NCBI RefSeq assembly: GCF_021283305.1
Contig: NZ_JAJSOK010000019.1
Coordinates: 1-64,000, forward strand
From: Pseudonocardia kujensis
GTDB taxonomy: Bacteria; Actinomycetota; Actinomycetes; Mycobacteriales; Pseudonocardiaceae
Direction of reading: 5' to 3'
DNA length: 64,000 nucleotides
Shown here: piece by piece, positions 19,778 to 27,394 of the stretch
Layout: the number at the start of each line of letters is the position of its first letter
Position numbering within the stretch: the stretch's first letter is position 1
Notes under the pieces: model-generated
The model's database searches: none
What the model saw: only the letters and a program-made list of their open reading frames with translations
What the model was told of the DNA's origin: nothing
Made by a program: the position numbers and the translations under genes

Positions 19778-20413
19778 GTCCCGTCGCCCGTTCCGCTGTC
19801 CGTCCTGGACACCTCGCCGATCGTCGCCGGCTCGACCGCCGCCGAGGCGCTGCGCCTCACCCTCGACCTCGCCCGGCTCGCCGACGACCTCGGCTACCAC
19901 CGGTACTGGGCGCCCGAGCACCACGGCATGCGGGGCGTCGCGTGCGCGGCGCCCGCCGTCGTCGTGGGGCGGGTCGCCGCGGCCACCACGCGGATCCGGG
20001 TCGGCTCCGGCGGCGTCCTGCTGCCGAACCACGCGCCGCTCGTGGTCGCCGAGCAGTTCGGCACGCTCGGGATCTTCCGTCCGGGCCGCATCGACCTGGG
20101 TGCCGGACGAGCCCCGGGCGGCAGACGCCCGGTGGTCGACCTGGTCAGGAGCGAGGAGGCCCGCACGGCCGTCCCGTTCCGCGAGCAGCTCGCCCGACTC
20201 CTCGACCACTTCCGCAGCGGCCCGGCCGTCCCCGCCGTCGGGCTCCGGCCGGAGATGTGGCTGCTGGGTTCGAGCCGGCCGGCCACGTGATCGGGGCCGC
20301 GACCACCGTGCAGGACGCCCTGCGACGCCTCGTCGACGACACCGGGACGGACGAGCTGATGATCACCACCCCGGTGCACGACCACGTCGCGCGGCGCCGG
20401 TCGTGCGAGATCT
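19778..20413 (+). pseudogene. Decayed LLM-class flavin-dependent oxidoreductase
   Basis: The first half (PLSVLDTSPIVAG through GRIDLGAGRAPGG to MWLLGSS) is a clear luciferase-like monooxygenase N-terminal half. The reading frame then stops at 20290. The family C terminus resumes in another frame as VQDALRRLVDDTGTDELMITTPVHDH. About a third of the normal roughly 330 residues, between the two parts, is missing. No ATG, GTG or TTG occurs at the expected start. Loss of the start, an internal deletion and a frame change together argue for a true pseudogene rather than one sequencing error. Confidence 0.8.
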
Positions 20414-20438
20414 GTGCCAGCCTCGGATCCCAGATTTC

Positions 20439-20454
20439 GGAACATGATTCTCAA
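20439..20454 (+). promoter_or_regulatory. Possible Zur/Fur-family operator upstream of MFS gene
   Basis: On the minus strand this reads TTGAGAATCATGTTCC, which matches about 12 of 15 positions of the Zur-type consensus TGAAAATCATTTTCA used in actinomycetes. It lies in an unusually AT-rich patch 30 bases before the MFS ATG. A TACGGT (20472-20477) 6 bases before that ATG could be the -10 of a leaderless promoter. The call rests on pattern matching only. Confidence 0.35.
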
Positions 20455-20483
20455 TTATTGGTATGCGGGCGTACGGTCCACCC

Positions 20484-21671
20484 ATGCCCCCCACCACCGC
20501 CTCCCGCCGCCGCTGGGTGGTGCTCGCGATCGGAGTCCTCGCCCAGACCTCGGCCTGCGCGTTCGTCTACGGCGTGCCGTTCCTGGTGCCGGGCCTGCGC
20601 GACGCGCTGGGCCTGTCCCTGGCCGCCGCGGGCACCTACGTCGCCGCGCCGACCACGGGGCTCCTGCTCACGCTGATCGCGTGGGGCGCGGCCGCGGACC
20701 GGTTCGGCGAGCGGCGGGTCATGGCGTCGGGGCTGTTGCTGGCGGGGCTCGTCGTCGGCACGGTGGCCCTGCTGCCGCCTCCGGGGCACGCCGCCGTGCT
20801 GGGCCTGCTGGCCGTGGGCGGGGCGGCGTCGGCCAGCGTGTTCGCGGCCAGCGGCCGCATGATCATGGGCTGGTTCCCGCGGACCGAGCGCGGGCTGGCG
20901 ATGGGCATCCGGCAGACGGCCCAGCCGCTCGGCGTCGCGCTGGCCGGGCTGGTGCTGCCCGGCCTTGCGGGGCGGACCGGCGCGATCGGCGCGCTCGTCG
21001 TCCCCGCGGCACTGTGCCTGCTCTCGGCCCTGCTGGTGACCGCCTTCGCGCCCGACCCGGCGCGGCCCGCGCGGACCGAAGGCGGGCGTGAGGGCTCGCC
21101 GTACGGGGCGCCGGTGCTGTGGCGGGTGCACGCCGCGAGCGCGATGCTCGTCGTCCCGCAGTTCGCGATCAGCGCCTTCGCCACCGAGTACCTGGTGCGC
21201 CAGCAGGGCTGGAGCGCCGCGGGGGCGGGCGCGTTCGTCGCCGCGGTCCAGATCGCCGGCGCGCTCTCCCGCATCGGCTCGGGCATCTGGTCGGACCGGG
21301 TCGGGTCGCGGCTGCGGCCGATGCGCCAGCTCGCGGTGGGCGCGACGCTCGTCCTCCTCGTCTTCGCCCTGGGCGACGCGGTGGCGCCCTGGCTGGCCGT
21401 CGTCGCGCTGGCGATCGGCGGGATCGTCACCGTCGCCGACAACGGCCTGGCCTTCACCGCGGTCGCCGAGATCGCGGGCGCAACCTGGTCGGGACGGGCC
21501 CTGGGCATCCAGAACACCGGGCAGAACGTCGTGTCGTCGCTGACCCCGGTCGCGCTCGGCGCGGTCGTCGGGGCGGCGGGCTACGCGCTCGGGTTCGTGG
21601 TCGCCGCCGCGGCGCCGCTGGCCGCGATCGCCCTCACCCCGGTCCGGGACGAACCCGAACCGAGCTGGTAG
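20484..21671 (+). CDS. MFS transporter (nitrate/sugar-type 12-helix fold)
   Basis: A 395-residue, 12-helix major facilitator. Motif A-like DRFGERRVMASG joins helices 2 and 3, with a second copy SDRVGSRLRPMRQ between helices 8 and 9. WFPRTERGLAMGIRQTAQPLG resembles anion and CynX-type carriers, but no substrate can be assigned. ATG 20484 is the first start after a possible leaderless -10. It converges on the TetR gene with 3 bases between the stops. If the upstream Zur-like site is real, the carrier may belong to metal starvation. Confidence 0.85.
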   Translation: MPPTTASRRRWVVLAIGVLAQTSACAFVYGVPFLVPGLRDALGLSLAAAGTYVAAPTTGLLLTLIAWGAAADRFGERRVMASGLLLAGLVVGTVALLPPPGHAAVLGLLAVGGAASASVFAASGRMIMGWFPRTERGLAMGIRQTAQPLGVALAGLVLPGLAGRTGAIGALVVPAALCLLSALLVTAFAPDPARPARTEGGREGSPYGAPVLWRVHAASAMLVVPQFAISAFATEYLVRQQGWSAAGAGAFVAAVQIAGALSRIGSGIWSDRVGSRLRPMRQLAVGATLVLLVFALGDAVAPWLAVVALAIGGIVTVADNGLAFTAVAEIAGATWSGRALGIQNTGQNVVSSLTPVALGAVVGAAGYALGFVVAAAAPLAAIALTPVRDEPEPSW

Positions 21672-21674
21672 CCG

Positions 21675-22244
21675 CTAACCGGCGCCGGCCTCGAGGGCCG
21701 CGGCGAGGAACCGCAGCTCGGGCCGCAGGTCGACGCGGGCGGGCGACTCCTCGTCGGCGTGCCGGAACACGGAGTGCCGGTAGCTCACCGTCGACGCGAG
21801 CAGCAGCGCCGCGCTGTCGACGCCGGTCGCGTCGCCCTCGCGGGCCGCGAGCAGCACGGCCCGGATCTCCTCGACGAACCGGTCGAAGCGGCCGTGCAGC
21901 GCGTCGCGGACGGCGGGGTGGGTGTCGGCCTCGCGCCAGAGCAGGTGCGAGAGCACCGCCGAGGAGCCGAGCCGGTCGTCGAGCGCGGCGACGAGCCGGC
22001 AGAGGCTCTCGGTGACGTCGCCGGGTACGACCACCGCCGCGCGGTCGACGGCCTCCTCCGGCAGCCGCTCCACCAGCGCCGAGAGCAGGTCGACCTTCTT
22101 CGCGAAGTAGTAGTGCACCAGGCCCTTCGGCACGTCGGCACGCTCGGCGATCTTCGAGGTGGGCGTCGCGTCGAACCCGCGCTCGGCGAAGAGCTGCTCC
22201 GCCGCGGCGAGGATGCGCTCGCGCGCCGGTTCCGGTCCGGTCAT
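21675..22244 (-). CDS. TetR family transcriptional regulator
   Basis: A 189-residue TetR-type repressor. The N-terminal helix-turn-helix spans residues 8-55 (ILAAAEQLFAERGFDATPTSKIAERADVPKG, read in parts) with LVHYYFAKKVDLL as the typical recognition helix and following turn. The C-terminal ligand domain is Ala/Val-rich and not informative. ATG 22244 is the first plausible start. It lies just downstream of the SPW-repeat gene on the same strand, and the palindrome upstream of that gene (22731-22750) is a candidate operator, so autoregulation of both genes is inferred. Confidence 0.9.
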   Translation of the reverse strand: MTGPEPARERILAAAEQLFAERGFDATPTSKIAERADVPKGLVHYYFAKKVDLLSALVERLPEEAVDRAAVVVPGDVTESLCRLVAALDDRLGSSAVLSHLLWREADTHPAVRDALHGRFDRFVEEIRAVLLAAREGDATGVDSAALLLASTVSYRHSVFRHADEESPARVDLRPELRFLAAALEAGAG

Positions 22245-22267
22245 GACGGTCCATCCTGCACGCGCGA

Positions 22268-22297
22268 GGGGCCGCGACCCTCGCGGGTCGCGGCCCC
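22268..22297. terminator. Hairpin between SPW gene and TetR gene
   Basis: A perfect 13-bp stem (22268-22280 with 22285-22297) around a 4-nt loop follows the SPW-gene stop on the minus strand. It may end or attenuate transcription before the TetR gene. Confidence 0.65.
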
Positions 22298-22318
22298 TGT
22301 TCCGACCGATCGGTGCGA

Positions 22319-22681
22319 TCAGTGCGTTCCGGCCAGCCCGCGGTGGGCACTGGTGGCCGCCGGCAGAGCGCTCGCGGCGACGAGCACCGCGAGGACACCG
22401 GCGATCCACGAGGTCCACGCGGCCCCGGCGAGGTCGCTGTAGCTCATCACCCACGGGGCGATGAACAGCAGCACACCGAGGACGCCGTGCCCGTACTCGC
22501 TCGCCACCGAACCCGGTGCGGCGAGCGACCACAGGGCGGTCAGGGCGAGCACCACACCGAGGACGACGAGCGTCCACGCCGCGGCCGCGTCCGTGGCCAC
22601 CACGACGGGCGACAGGGCGGTCAGGACGCCGATCACCAGGGCGACCCAGTCCTGCCACCGTGTCCACGCCTTCGCGGTCAT
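22319..22681 (-). CDS. SPW-repeat membrane protein
   Basis: A 120-residue protein with four hydrophobic segments. Two related halves each carry the SPW-repeat signature: WQDWVALVIGVLTALSPVV near the N terminus and LGVLLFIAPWVMSY in the middle, followed by WTSWIAGVLAVLVA. The function of the family is unknown; membrane location is clear. ATG 22681 is used, with GGAGGG 11 bases upstream; two in-frame GTG codons upstream are too close to that site. It heads a likely two-gene unit with the TetR regulator. Confidence 0.85.
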   Translation of the reverse strand: MTAKAWTRWQDWVALVIGVLTALSPVVVATDAAAAWTLVVLGVVLALTALWSLAAPGSVASEYGHGVLGVLLFIAPWVMSYSDLAGAAWTSWIAGVLAVLVAASALPAATSAHRGLAGTH

Positions 22682-22730
22682 CACGATCACTTCCCTCCAG
22701 GAGTTCTTCCCGATGCCTCCGGTCTACGCC

Positions 22731-22750
22731 TTGACTGGCCGACCGGTCAA
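22731..22750. promoter_or_regulatory. Palindromic operator/promoter upstream of SPW gene
   Basis: A 20-bp imperfect palindrome with arms TTGACTGG and CCGGTCAA (16 of 20 positions symmetric). On the minus strand the inner arm supplies TTGACC, a fair -35, followed 18 bases later by TAGACC as a weak -10. The SPW start is about 50 bases on. This is the layout expected for a TetR operator overlapping its target promoter. Confidence 0.5.
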
Positions 22751-22813
22751 CTTCGCGCCGACGTGATCCACGCCTCGCCGGCCGGGCACCGTCCCGACCG
22801 GCGACGGCGCAGG

Positions 22814-23830
22814 TCAGCGGCGGCTTCGGGTGGCCGCCTCGGCGAGGACCGGCAGGTAGGCGTCGAGCACCCAGGGGATCGAGAGCACCGACGGCGACGA
22901 GCTGGCCGCCACCCGGTCGGCCCCGATGATCGGGGCGTAGCCGCCGGCCTTCACCGCGGGCATCTCCCGCACGGCCGGCTCGGCCCGGAACGCCGCGTCG
23001 AGGTCCGGGGTGCCGAAGAAGCCGACGAGCAGATCGGACTGCAGCCGCGGGACCAGCTCGGCGCTGACGGTGTAGTAGACGGCGTCGCCGCTCGGGGCGT
23101 TCTGCTCGACGAAGGGCGCCGACGTCATGCCGAGGTCCTCCAGCAGCCGCACGCGCACGTCGCTGGGCCGGAAGATGCCGAGCTGCCCGCTGTCCATCCC
23201 GCCCGTGTAGGCGAACGTCGCGCCCTCGAGCTGGGGGTACTCGGACGCCGCCGCGGCCAGCCGCGACTGCGTGGCCACGACGAGCTCCTCGGCCAGGGTG
23301 CTGCGCCCGAGCGCCCGGCCGGCGATGCGGGTCTGCTCCTGCCAGCTCGTGGAGTACGGCGCGTCCGGGTAGGCGACGACCGGCGCGATCCGGGCGAGCG
23401 TGTCGTACTCGTCCTGGGTGAGGCCGGAGTAGGTGGCGAGGATCAGGTCGGGCTGCGCGGCGGCGATCGCCTCGAAGGCGATCGGCTCCGGCGAACGCCC
23501 GACGACCTGCGGCATCGGCTTGCCGGCCAGCGCCTCGCGGACCCACGGGAGCACGCCCTCGGCGTCGCCGCCGTAGTCGAAGAACGGCATCGCGACGGGC
23601 ACGACCCCCAGCGCGATCGCCACGTCCTGGTTGGCGGCGCTCACCGTCGCGACCCGGGTGGGCTCGGCCTCGATCGCCGTCGTCCCGAGCTGGTGCGTGA
23701 TCGTGACGGGGAAGCCGTCGCCGCCGCCTCCTCCCGAGGTCGGTGCGCCGCCGGAGGCGCAGCCGGCGAGGGTCAGCGCGGCGAGGCCCGACGCGGACAG
23801 GACGAAGGAACGGCGGGACAGGCTGGGCAC
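22814..23830 (-). CDS. Iron-siderophore ABC transporter substrate-binding lipoprotein
   Basis: A 338-residue class III periplasmic-type binding protein. The N terminus has a twin arginine, a hydrophobic stretch and a lipobox ending LTLAGC with Cys24 as the lipid anchor. Two lobes of the FepB/FecB fold follow, with VATVSAANQDVAIALGVVPV and PDLILATYSGLTQDEYDTLA (read in parts). It should capture ferric siderophore at the outer face of the membrane. No permease or ATPase genes are adjacent, so it must share one encoded elsewhere. A good IdeR-type box lies just upstream. Confidence 0.92.
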   Translation of the reverse strand: MPSLSRRSFVLSASGLAALTLAGCASGGAPTSGGGGGDGFPVTITHQLGTTAIEAEPTRVATVSAANQDVAIALGVVPVAMPFFDYGGDAEGVLPWVREALAGKPMPQVVGRSPEPIAFEAIAAAQPDLILATYSGLTQDEYDTLARIAPVVAYPDAPYSTSWQEQTRIAGRALGRSTLAEELVVATQSRLAAAASEYPQLEGATFAYTGGMDSGQLGIFRPSDVRVRLLEDLGMTSAPFVEQNAPSGDAVYYTVSAELVPRLQSDLLVGFFGTPDLDAAFRAEPAVREMPAVKAGGYAPIIGADRVAASSSPSVLSIPWVLDAYLPVLAEAATRSRR

Positions 23831-23861
23831 GGGCGAGCTCCCGGGTCGAGGGACAGAACAT

Positions 23862-23879
23862 CGGTGAGCCTAACCTCAG
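23862..23879. promoter_or_regulatory. IdeR/DmdR-type iron box
   Basis: The minus strand reads CTGAGGTTAGGCTCACCG, close to the DtxR/IdeR consensus TTAGGTTAGGCTAACCTAA (core GGTTAGGCT intact). It lies 32 bases before the binding-lipoprotein start and also upstream of the divergent S41-like gene, so iron repression of the lipoprotein is likely. Confidence 0.75.
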
Positions 23880-23924
23880 CCCGGGACGAATCGGACGCAC
23901 CGCTGCACGGGCCATACTGGCCCG

Positions 23925-24764
23925 GTGATCGGGCGCGGCAGGCGGGAACGGAAGGCCAGGGAGACCTCGGAGAGGGCGGTGACCGCGGCGCTCGACCTCC
24001 TGGAGGGGCGCGCGCTGCACGCCGACCGGGTCGACTGGGCCGCCGCGCGGGCGGACGTCCTCGGCGCGCTCGACGATCCGGAACAGCTCGAACTCAAGCT
24101 GTTCCACCTGGTCAGGCAGGCGGGCGGCCCGCACGGCGGCGTGCGCCGCGCCCGGCCGGCGACCGGGGCCCCGGACCTGCCGCGGGTCGAGGAGCAGGGC
24201 GAGGCCGTCGTCGTCACCCTGCCCGCCTGCGCCGAGCACACCGCGCGGGCGTACGCCGACGCCGCCCGGGCCGCCCTCGACGGGCGCAACGCCGACCGGT
24301 GGATCGTGGACGTGCGCGGCACCGGCGGCGGGTCGCCCTGGCCGCTGCTCGCCGCGGTCGCGCCGCTGCTCGGGGAGGGCGAGGTGGGCGCGTTCGTGGA
24401 CCGCGAGGGCGGGCGCACCCCGTGGACCGTGCGCGACGGCGTGGTCTCGTCGGGCGCGTCCCCGCAGCTCCAGGGCCCGTCCGGCCGGCTCGCCGGGCCG
24501 GTCTCGGTGCTCACGGACGGGAACACGGCGGACGCGGGCGAGGCGGTGGCGGTCGCCTTCCGGGGCCGTCCCGACGCCCGTTCCTACGGCGCCCCGACCC
24601 TCGGTTTCAGCACCGGCGTCGAGTCCGCGCCGCTGCCGGGCGGGCTGGTGCTCACGGTCGCGACCAGCCGCTTCGCCGACCGCACCGGGCGGGTCTACGG
24701 CGGTCCCGTCGCCCCCGACGTCCCCAGCGACGACCCGCTCAGCATGGCGTTGTGGGACCTGTGA
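23925..24764 (+). CDS. S41-peptidase-like protein lacking the catalytic serine
   Basis: A 279-residue protein that matches the tail-specific protease (S41) C-terminal fold: VDVRGTGGGSPWPLLAAV, then VSVLTDGNTADAGEAVAVAFRGRPDARSYG (read in parts). In active relatives of this subgroup the loop reads TASSGEAVAVAF; here it is TADAGEAVAVAF, so the expected Ser is Asp. The protein is therefore probably a non-catalytic homologue. No signal peptide is present. The GTG start lies 6 bases after CATACT, a -10-like hexamer, which suggests a leaderless mRNA. A small inverted-repeat element begins 6 bases after its stop. Confidence 0.75.
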   Translation: MIGRGRRERKARETSERAVTAALDLLEGRALHADRVDWAAARADVLGALDDPEQLELKLFHLVRQAGGPHGGVRRARPATGAPDLPRVEEQGEAVVVTLPACAEHTARAYADAARAALDGRNADRWIVDVRGTGGGSPWPLLAAVAPLLGEGEVGAFVDREGGRTPWTVRDGVVSSGASPQLQGPSGRLAGPVSVLTDGNTADAGEAVAVAFRGRPDARSYGAPTLGFSTGVESAPLPGGLVLTVATSRFADRTGRVYGGPVAPDVPSDDPLSMALWDL

Positions 24765-24770
24765 CCTAGA

Positions 24771-24932
24771 GGCCGTGTCTCCCAACCCGCCACCACCGCT
24801 CCCGGCGCCCACGCCGTCCCCGCCGGCGTTGCCGGGCCACCCGAATACGCCCGGTATGAGGGCGGCCCGGCTGCCTTGCCGGGAACGAGGTGGATCACCG
24901 GGCCCGGCGGCGCCGGATCGAGAGACACGGCC
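24771..24932. mobile_element. MITE-like non-autonomous element with 11-bp inverted repeats
   Basis: Perfect 11-bp terminal inverted repeats GGCCGTGTCTC (24771-24781) and GAGACACGGCC (24922-24932) bound a 162-bp, non-coding segment rich in short palindromes. The element is flanked by a direct duplication TAGA (24767-24770 and 24933-24936); the flanking identity can also be read as CTAG or CTAGA. No transposase is present. The right end and its duplication provide the TAG stop of the VWA gene. A CTAG-type 4-bp duplication would suit an IS701-like mobiliser, which is only an inference. Confidence 0.75.
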
Positions 24933-26362
24933 TAGACCGGCAGGAGGGCCTCGACGACGTCGGCAAGCTGGCCCGCGGTGCGGCACTCGTGCATGGGCAG
25001 GACGTCGGCGTAGCGGTGGGCCGCCGAGTCGCCGGTCCCCCACTGCCGCCGCGGCTCCGGGTTGAGCCAGTGCGCGTGCCGGGCCTGCCCGACGAGCCGG
25101 CGCACCACGGCGAGGTTGGGATCGCGGTAGTTGGTGCGGGCGTCGCCGAGGATCAGCAGCGACGTCTTCGACGTGATCGCCTCGCCCCAGAACTCGGCGA
25201 AGCTGCCGAGCGCGTGCCCGTAGTCGGAGTGCCCGTCGAACGCGGTGAGATCCGCCTCGCGCAGCACCCGCTGCATCACCCCGGAGAGCTCCGCGCCGGG
25301 CTCGAACAGGTGCGTGACCTCGTCCGTCTTCTCCACGAACGCGAACACCCGCACCTTGGAGAACTGCTCCCGCAGCGCCTGCACGAGCAGCAGCGTGAAG
25401 TGCGAGAACCCGGCGACCGAGCCGGAGACGTCGCAGAGGATCACCAGCTCCGGACGGCCGGGCCGGCGCGTGCGGTAGGCGGGTTTCATCGGCACACCGC
25501 CGGTGGACATGGACCGCCGCAGGGTGCGCCGCATGTCCAGCTGTCCGCGCCTGGCGTGCTTGCGGCGCACCGCGAGCCGGCTGGCCAGCCGCCGGGCCAG
25601 CGGGTGCACGGTACGGCGGAGCTGCGCGAGCTGCTCGGCGTAGGCGGAGAGGAACTCGACCTGCTCGGCCTGTTTGGGCACCGCGGTCTTCGCCACCTGC
25701 TCGCGGCCGCGCTGCTCGGCGGTCCGGCGCCGCACCTCGTCCTGCACCATCTTGCGGAACCGGGCGATGCGGTCGCGGATCTCGCGGCGGCGGACCTCGT
25801 CGGTGAAGTCGTCCGTCGGGTCGCCGTCCTGGCGCATCGCGTCGAGGATCCGGGCGAGCAGCGTCTCCGGCGACATCAGCCGCAGGGCCTGGTAGGCCGA
25901 CCAGCCGGGTTGCCCGTTGACGCCCTGCACCCCGGTGCCGGTCGCGCCCGCGGTGCCGAGCGCGTCGACGGCGGCGCGGGCCAGCTCGCGCAGCCCCTCC
26001 TCGTCGCCGGCGAGGAGCAGGTCGGCCAGGAGGTCGCGCAACGCGTCGACGTCGACGGGGCCCTCGGAGCCGTCGTCGGTCGCCGCGCGCGGGACCTCGA
26101 TCTCCTGCGCCCCGACGCCGAGGGCGGGCGGGAAGTAGAGGTCGAAGAGGGTGTCGAAGACCTCGCGCTGCCCGGAACGGCGCAGCAGCGCGGCCGCGAG
26201 CCCCTCGCGCAGCTCGCGCCGGCGCAGCAGGTCGAGCGCGCCGACGACCTCCGCCGCGTCGACCGTCTCGCCCGGCCCGACCGCCACGCCGTGCCGGCGC
26301 AGCGCGCCCACGAAGTCGACGAGGTGACCGGGCAGCCCGTGCTCGGGGATCGTGACGGCCAT
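24932..26362 (-). CDS. VWA-domain protein, CoxE-like, paired with MoxR ATPase
   Basis: A 476-residue protein. A helical N-terminal half (1-290) is rich in Arg and Glu. The C-terminal von Willebrand A domain has the MIDAS motif DVSGSVAGF, a conserved Thr near EKTDEV and the acidic GDARTNYR segment. CoxE-type proteins act with MoxR ATPases as metal-insertion or assembly chaperones. The ATG at 26362 follows GAGGAGG, 23 bases after the MoxR stop, so they form an operon. The TAG stop is made by the edge of the adjacent inverted-repeat element, so the original C terminus may have been slightly different. Confidence 0.9.
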   Translation of the reverse strand: MAVTIPEHGLPGHLVDFVGALRRHGVAVGPGETVDAAEVVGALDLLRRRELREGLAAALLRRSGQREVFDTLFDLYFPPALGVGAQEIEVPRAATDDGSEGPVDVDALRDLLADLLLAGDEEGLRELARAAVDALGTAGATGTGVQGVNGQPGWSAYQALRLMSPETLLARILDAMRQDGDPTDDFTDEVRRREIRDRIARFRKMVQDEVRRRTAEQRGREQVAKTAVPKQAEQVEFLSAYAEQLAQLRRTVHPLARRLASRLAVRRKHARRGQLDMRRTLRRSMSTGGVPMKPAYRTRRPGRPELVILCDVSGSVAGFSHFTLLLVQALREQFSKVRVFAFVEKTDEVTHLFEPGAELSGVMQRVLREADLTAFDGHSDYGHALGSFAEFWGEAITSKTSLLILGDARTNYRDPNLAVVRRLVGQARHAHWLNPEPRRQWGTGDSAAHRYADVLPMHECRTAGQLADVVEALLPV

Positions 26363-26385
26363 CGGGGCCTCCTCGGATCGGCGGC

Positions 26386-27270
26386 TCAGTTCAGCCGCAG
26401 CTCGGCACTCGCCTTGACCTGGTCGGACTGGTGCTTGAGGACGACGCCGAGGGTCTGCCGGACGGCGTCGTCGTCGAGGGTGTCGAGGCCCAGGGCCAGC
26501 AGGGTGCGGCCCCAGTCGATGGTCTCGGCGACCGACGGGACCTTGCGCAGCTCCATGGCCCGCAGCACGCGCACGGTGCGGACCAGCGCGTCGGCCAGCG
26601 CCTGCGGCAGCTCCGGCACGCGGGTCAGCACGATCTTGCGCTCGAGGTCCGGGTCGGGGAAGTCGAGGTGCAGGAACAGGCAGCGGCGCTTGAGCGCCTC
26701 GGACAGCTCGCGGGTCGAGTTGGAGGTGAGCAGCGCGAACGGTTTGCGGGTCGCGGTGACCGTGCCCATCTCGGGGATCGAGACCTGGTAGTCCGACAGG
26801 ACCTCCAGCAACAGGCCCTCGACCTCGACGTCGGCCTTGTCCATCTCGTCGATGAGCAGGACCGTCGGGTCGTCGCGGCGGATCGCGGTGAGCAGCGGGC
26901 GCGGGAGCAGGAACTCCTCGGAGAACACGTCGTCCCGGGTGGCGTCCCAGCTCTCGTGCCCCTGCCCGGCGGTGATCCGCAGCAGCTGCTTGGCGTGGTT
27001 CCACTCGTACAGCGCGCGAGCCTCGTCGATGCCCTCGTAGCACTGCAGGCGCACCAGCCCGGAGCCCGTCGCGGCGGCGACGGCCTTCGCGAGCTCGGTC
27101 TTGCCGACGCCGGCGGGGCCCTCCACGAGGAGCGGCTTGCCGAGCCTGTCGGCGAGGTACACGGTCGTCGCGACGGCGGTCGACGCGAGGTAGCCGACGC
27201 CCTCGAGGCGCTCGGCGACCTCGTCGACCGAACCGAACAGCGGTGACTGGGTGGCCTTCACCCGGATCAT
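26386..27270 (-). CDS. MoxR family AAA+ ATPase
   Basis: A 294-residue AAA+ ATPase of the MoxR group. Walker A is EGPAGVGKTELA, Walker B is VLLIDEMDKAD, sensor 1 is LLTSNSTRELS and the arginine-finger region is LKRRCLFLHLDFPD. MoxR proteins remodel protein complexes together with VWA partners, and the next gene is such a partner. ATG 27270, after GGCAGG, is favoured; an earlier in-frame start adds about 25 residues without homology. The target complex is not encoded next to it. Confidence 0.92.
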   Translation of the reverse strand: MIRVKATQSPLFGSVDEVAERLEGVGYLASTAVATTVYLADRLGKPLLVEGPAGVGKTELAKAVAAATGSGLVRLQCYEGIDEARALYEWNHAKQLLRITAGQGHESWDATRDDVFSEEFLLPRPLLTAIRRDDPTVLLIDEMDKADVEVEGLLLEVLSDYQVSIPEMGTVTATRKPFALLTSNSTRELSEALKRRCLFLHLDFPDPDLERKIVLTRVPELPQALADALVRTVRVLRAMELRKVPSVAETIDWGRTLLALGLDTLDDDAVRQTLGVVLKHQSDQVKASAELRLN

Positions 27271-27394
27271 CCTGCCTTGCGGGGGTGGGTCAGGCCCAGC
27301 CGTGTTGCCGATCGGACGTTCAGTCGGAGCTGTTCGGTGCGTCACATCGCGGCCGCCGGTCCAGCAGCCGCAGGGCGGTGGCGATCGAGTTCTG

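Noticed and set aside
24771..24932. Full insertion sequence
   Set aside because: The element is only 162 bp and has no transposase frame, so only a non-autonomous element is supported.
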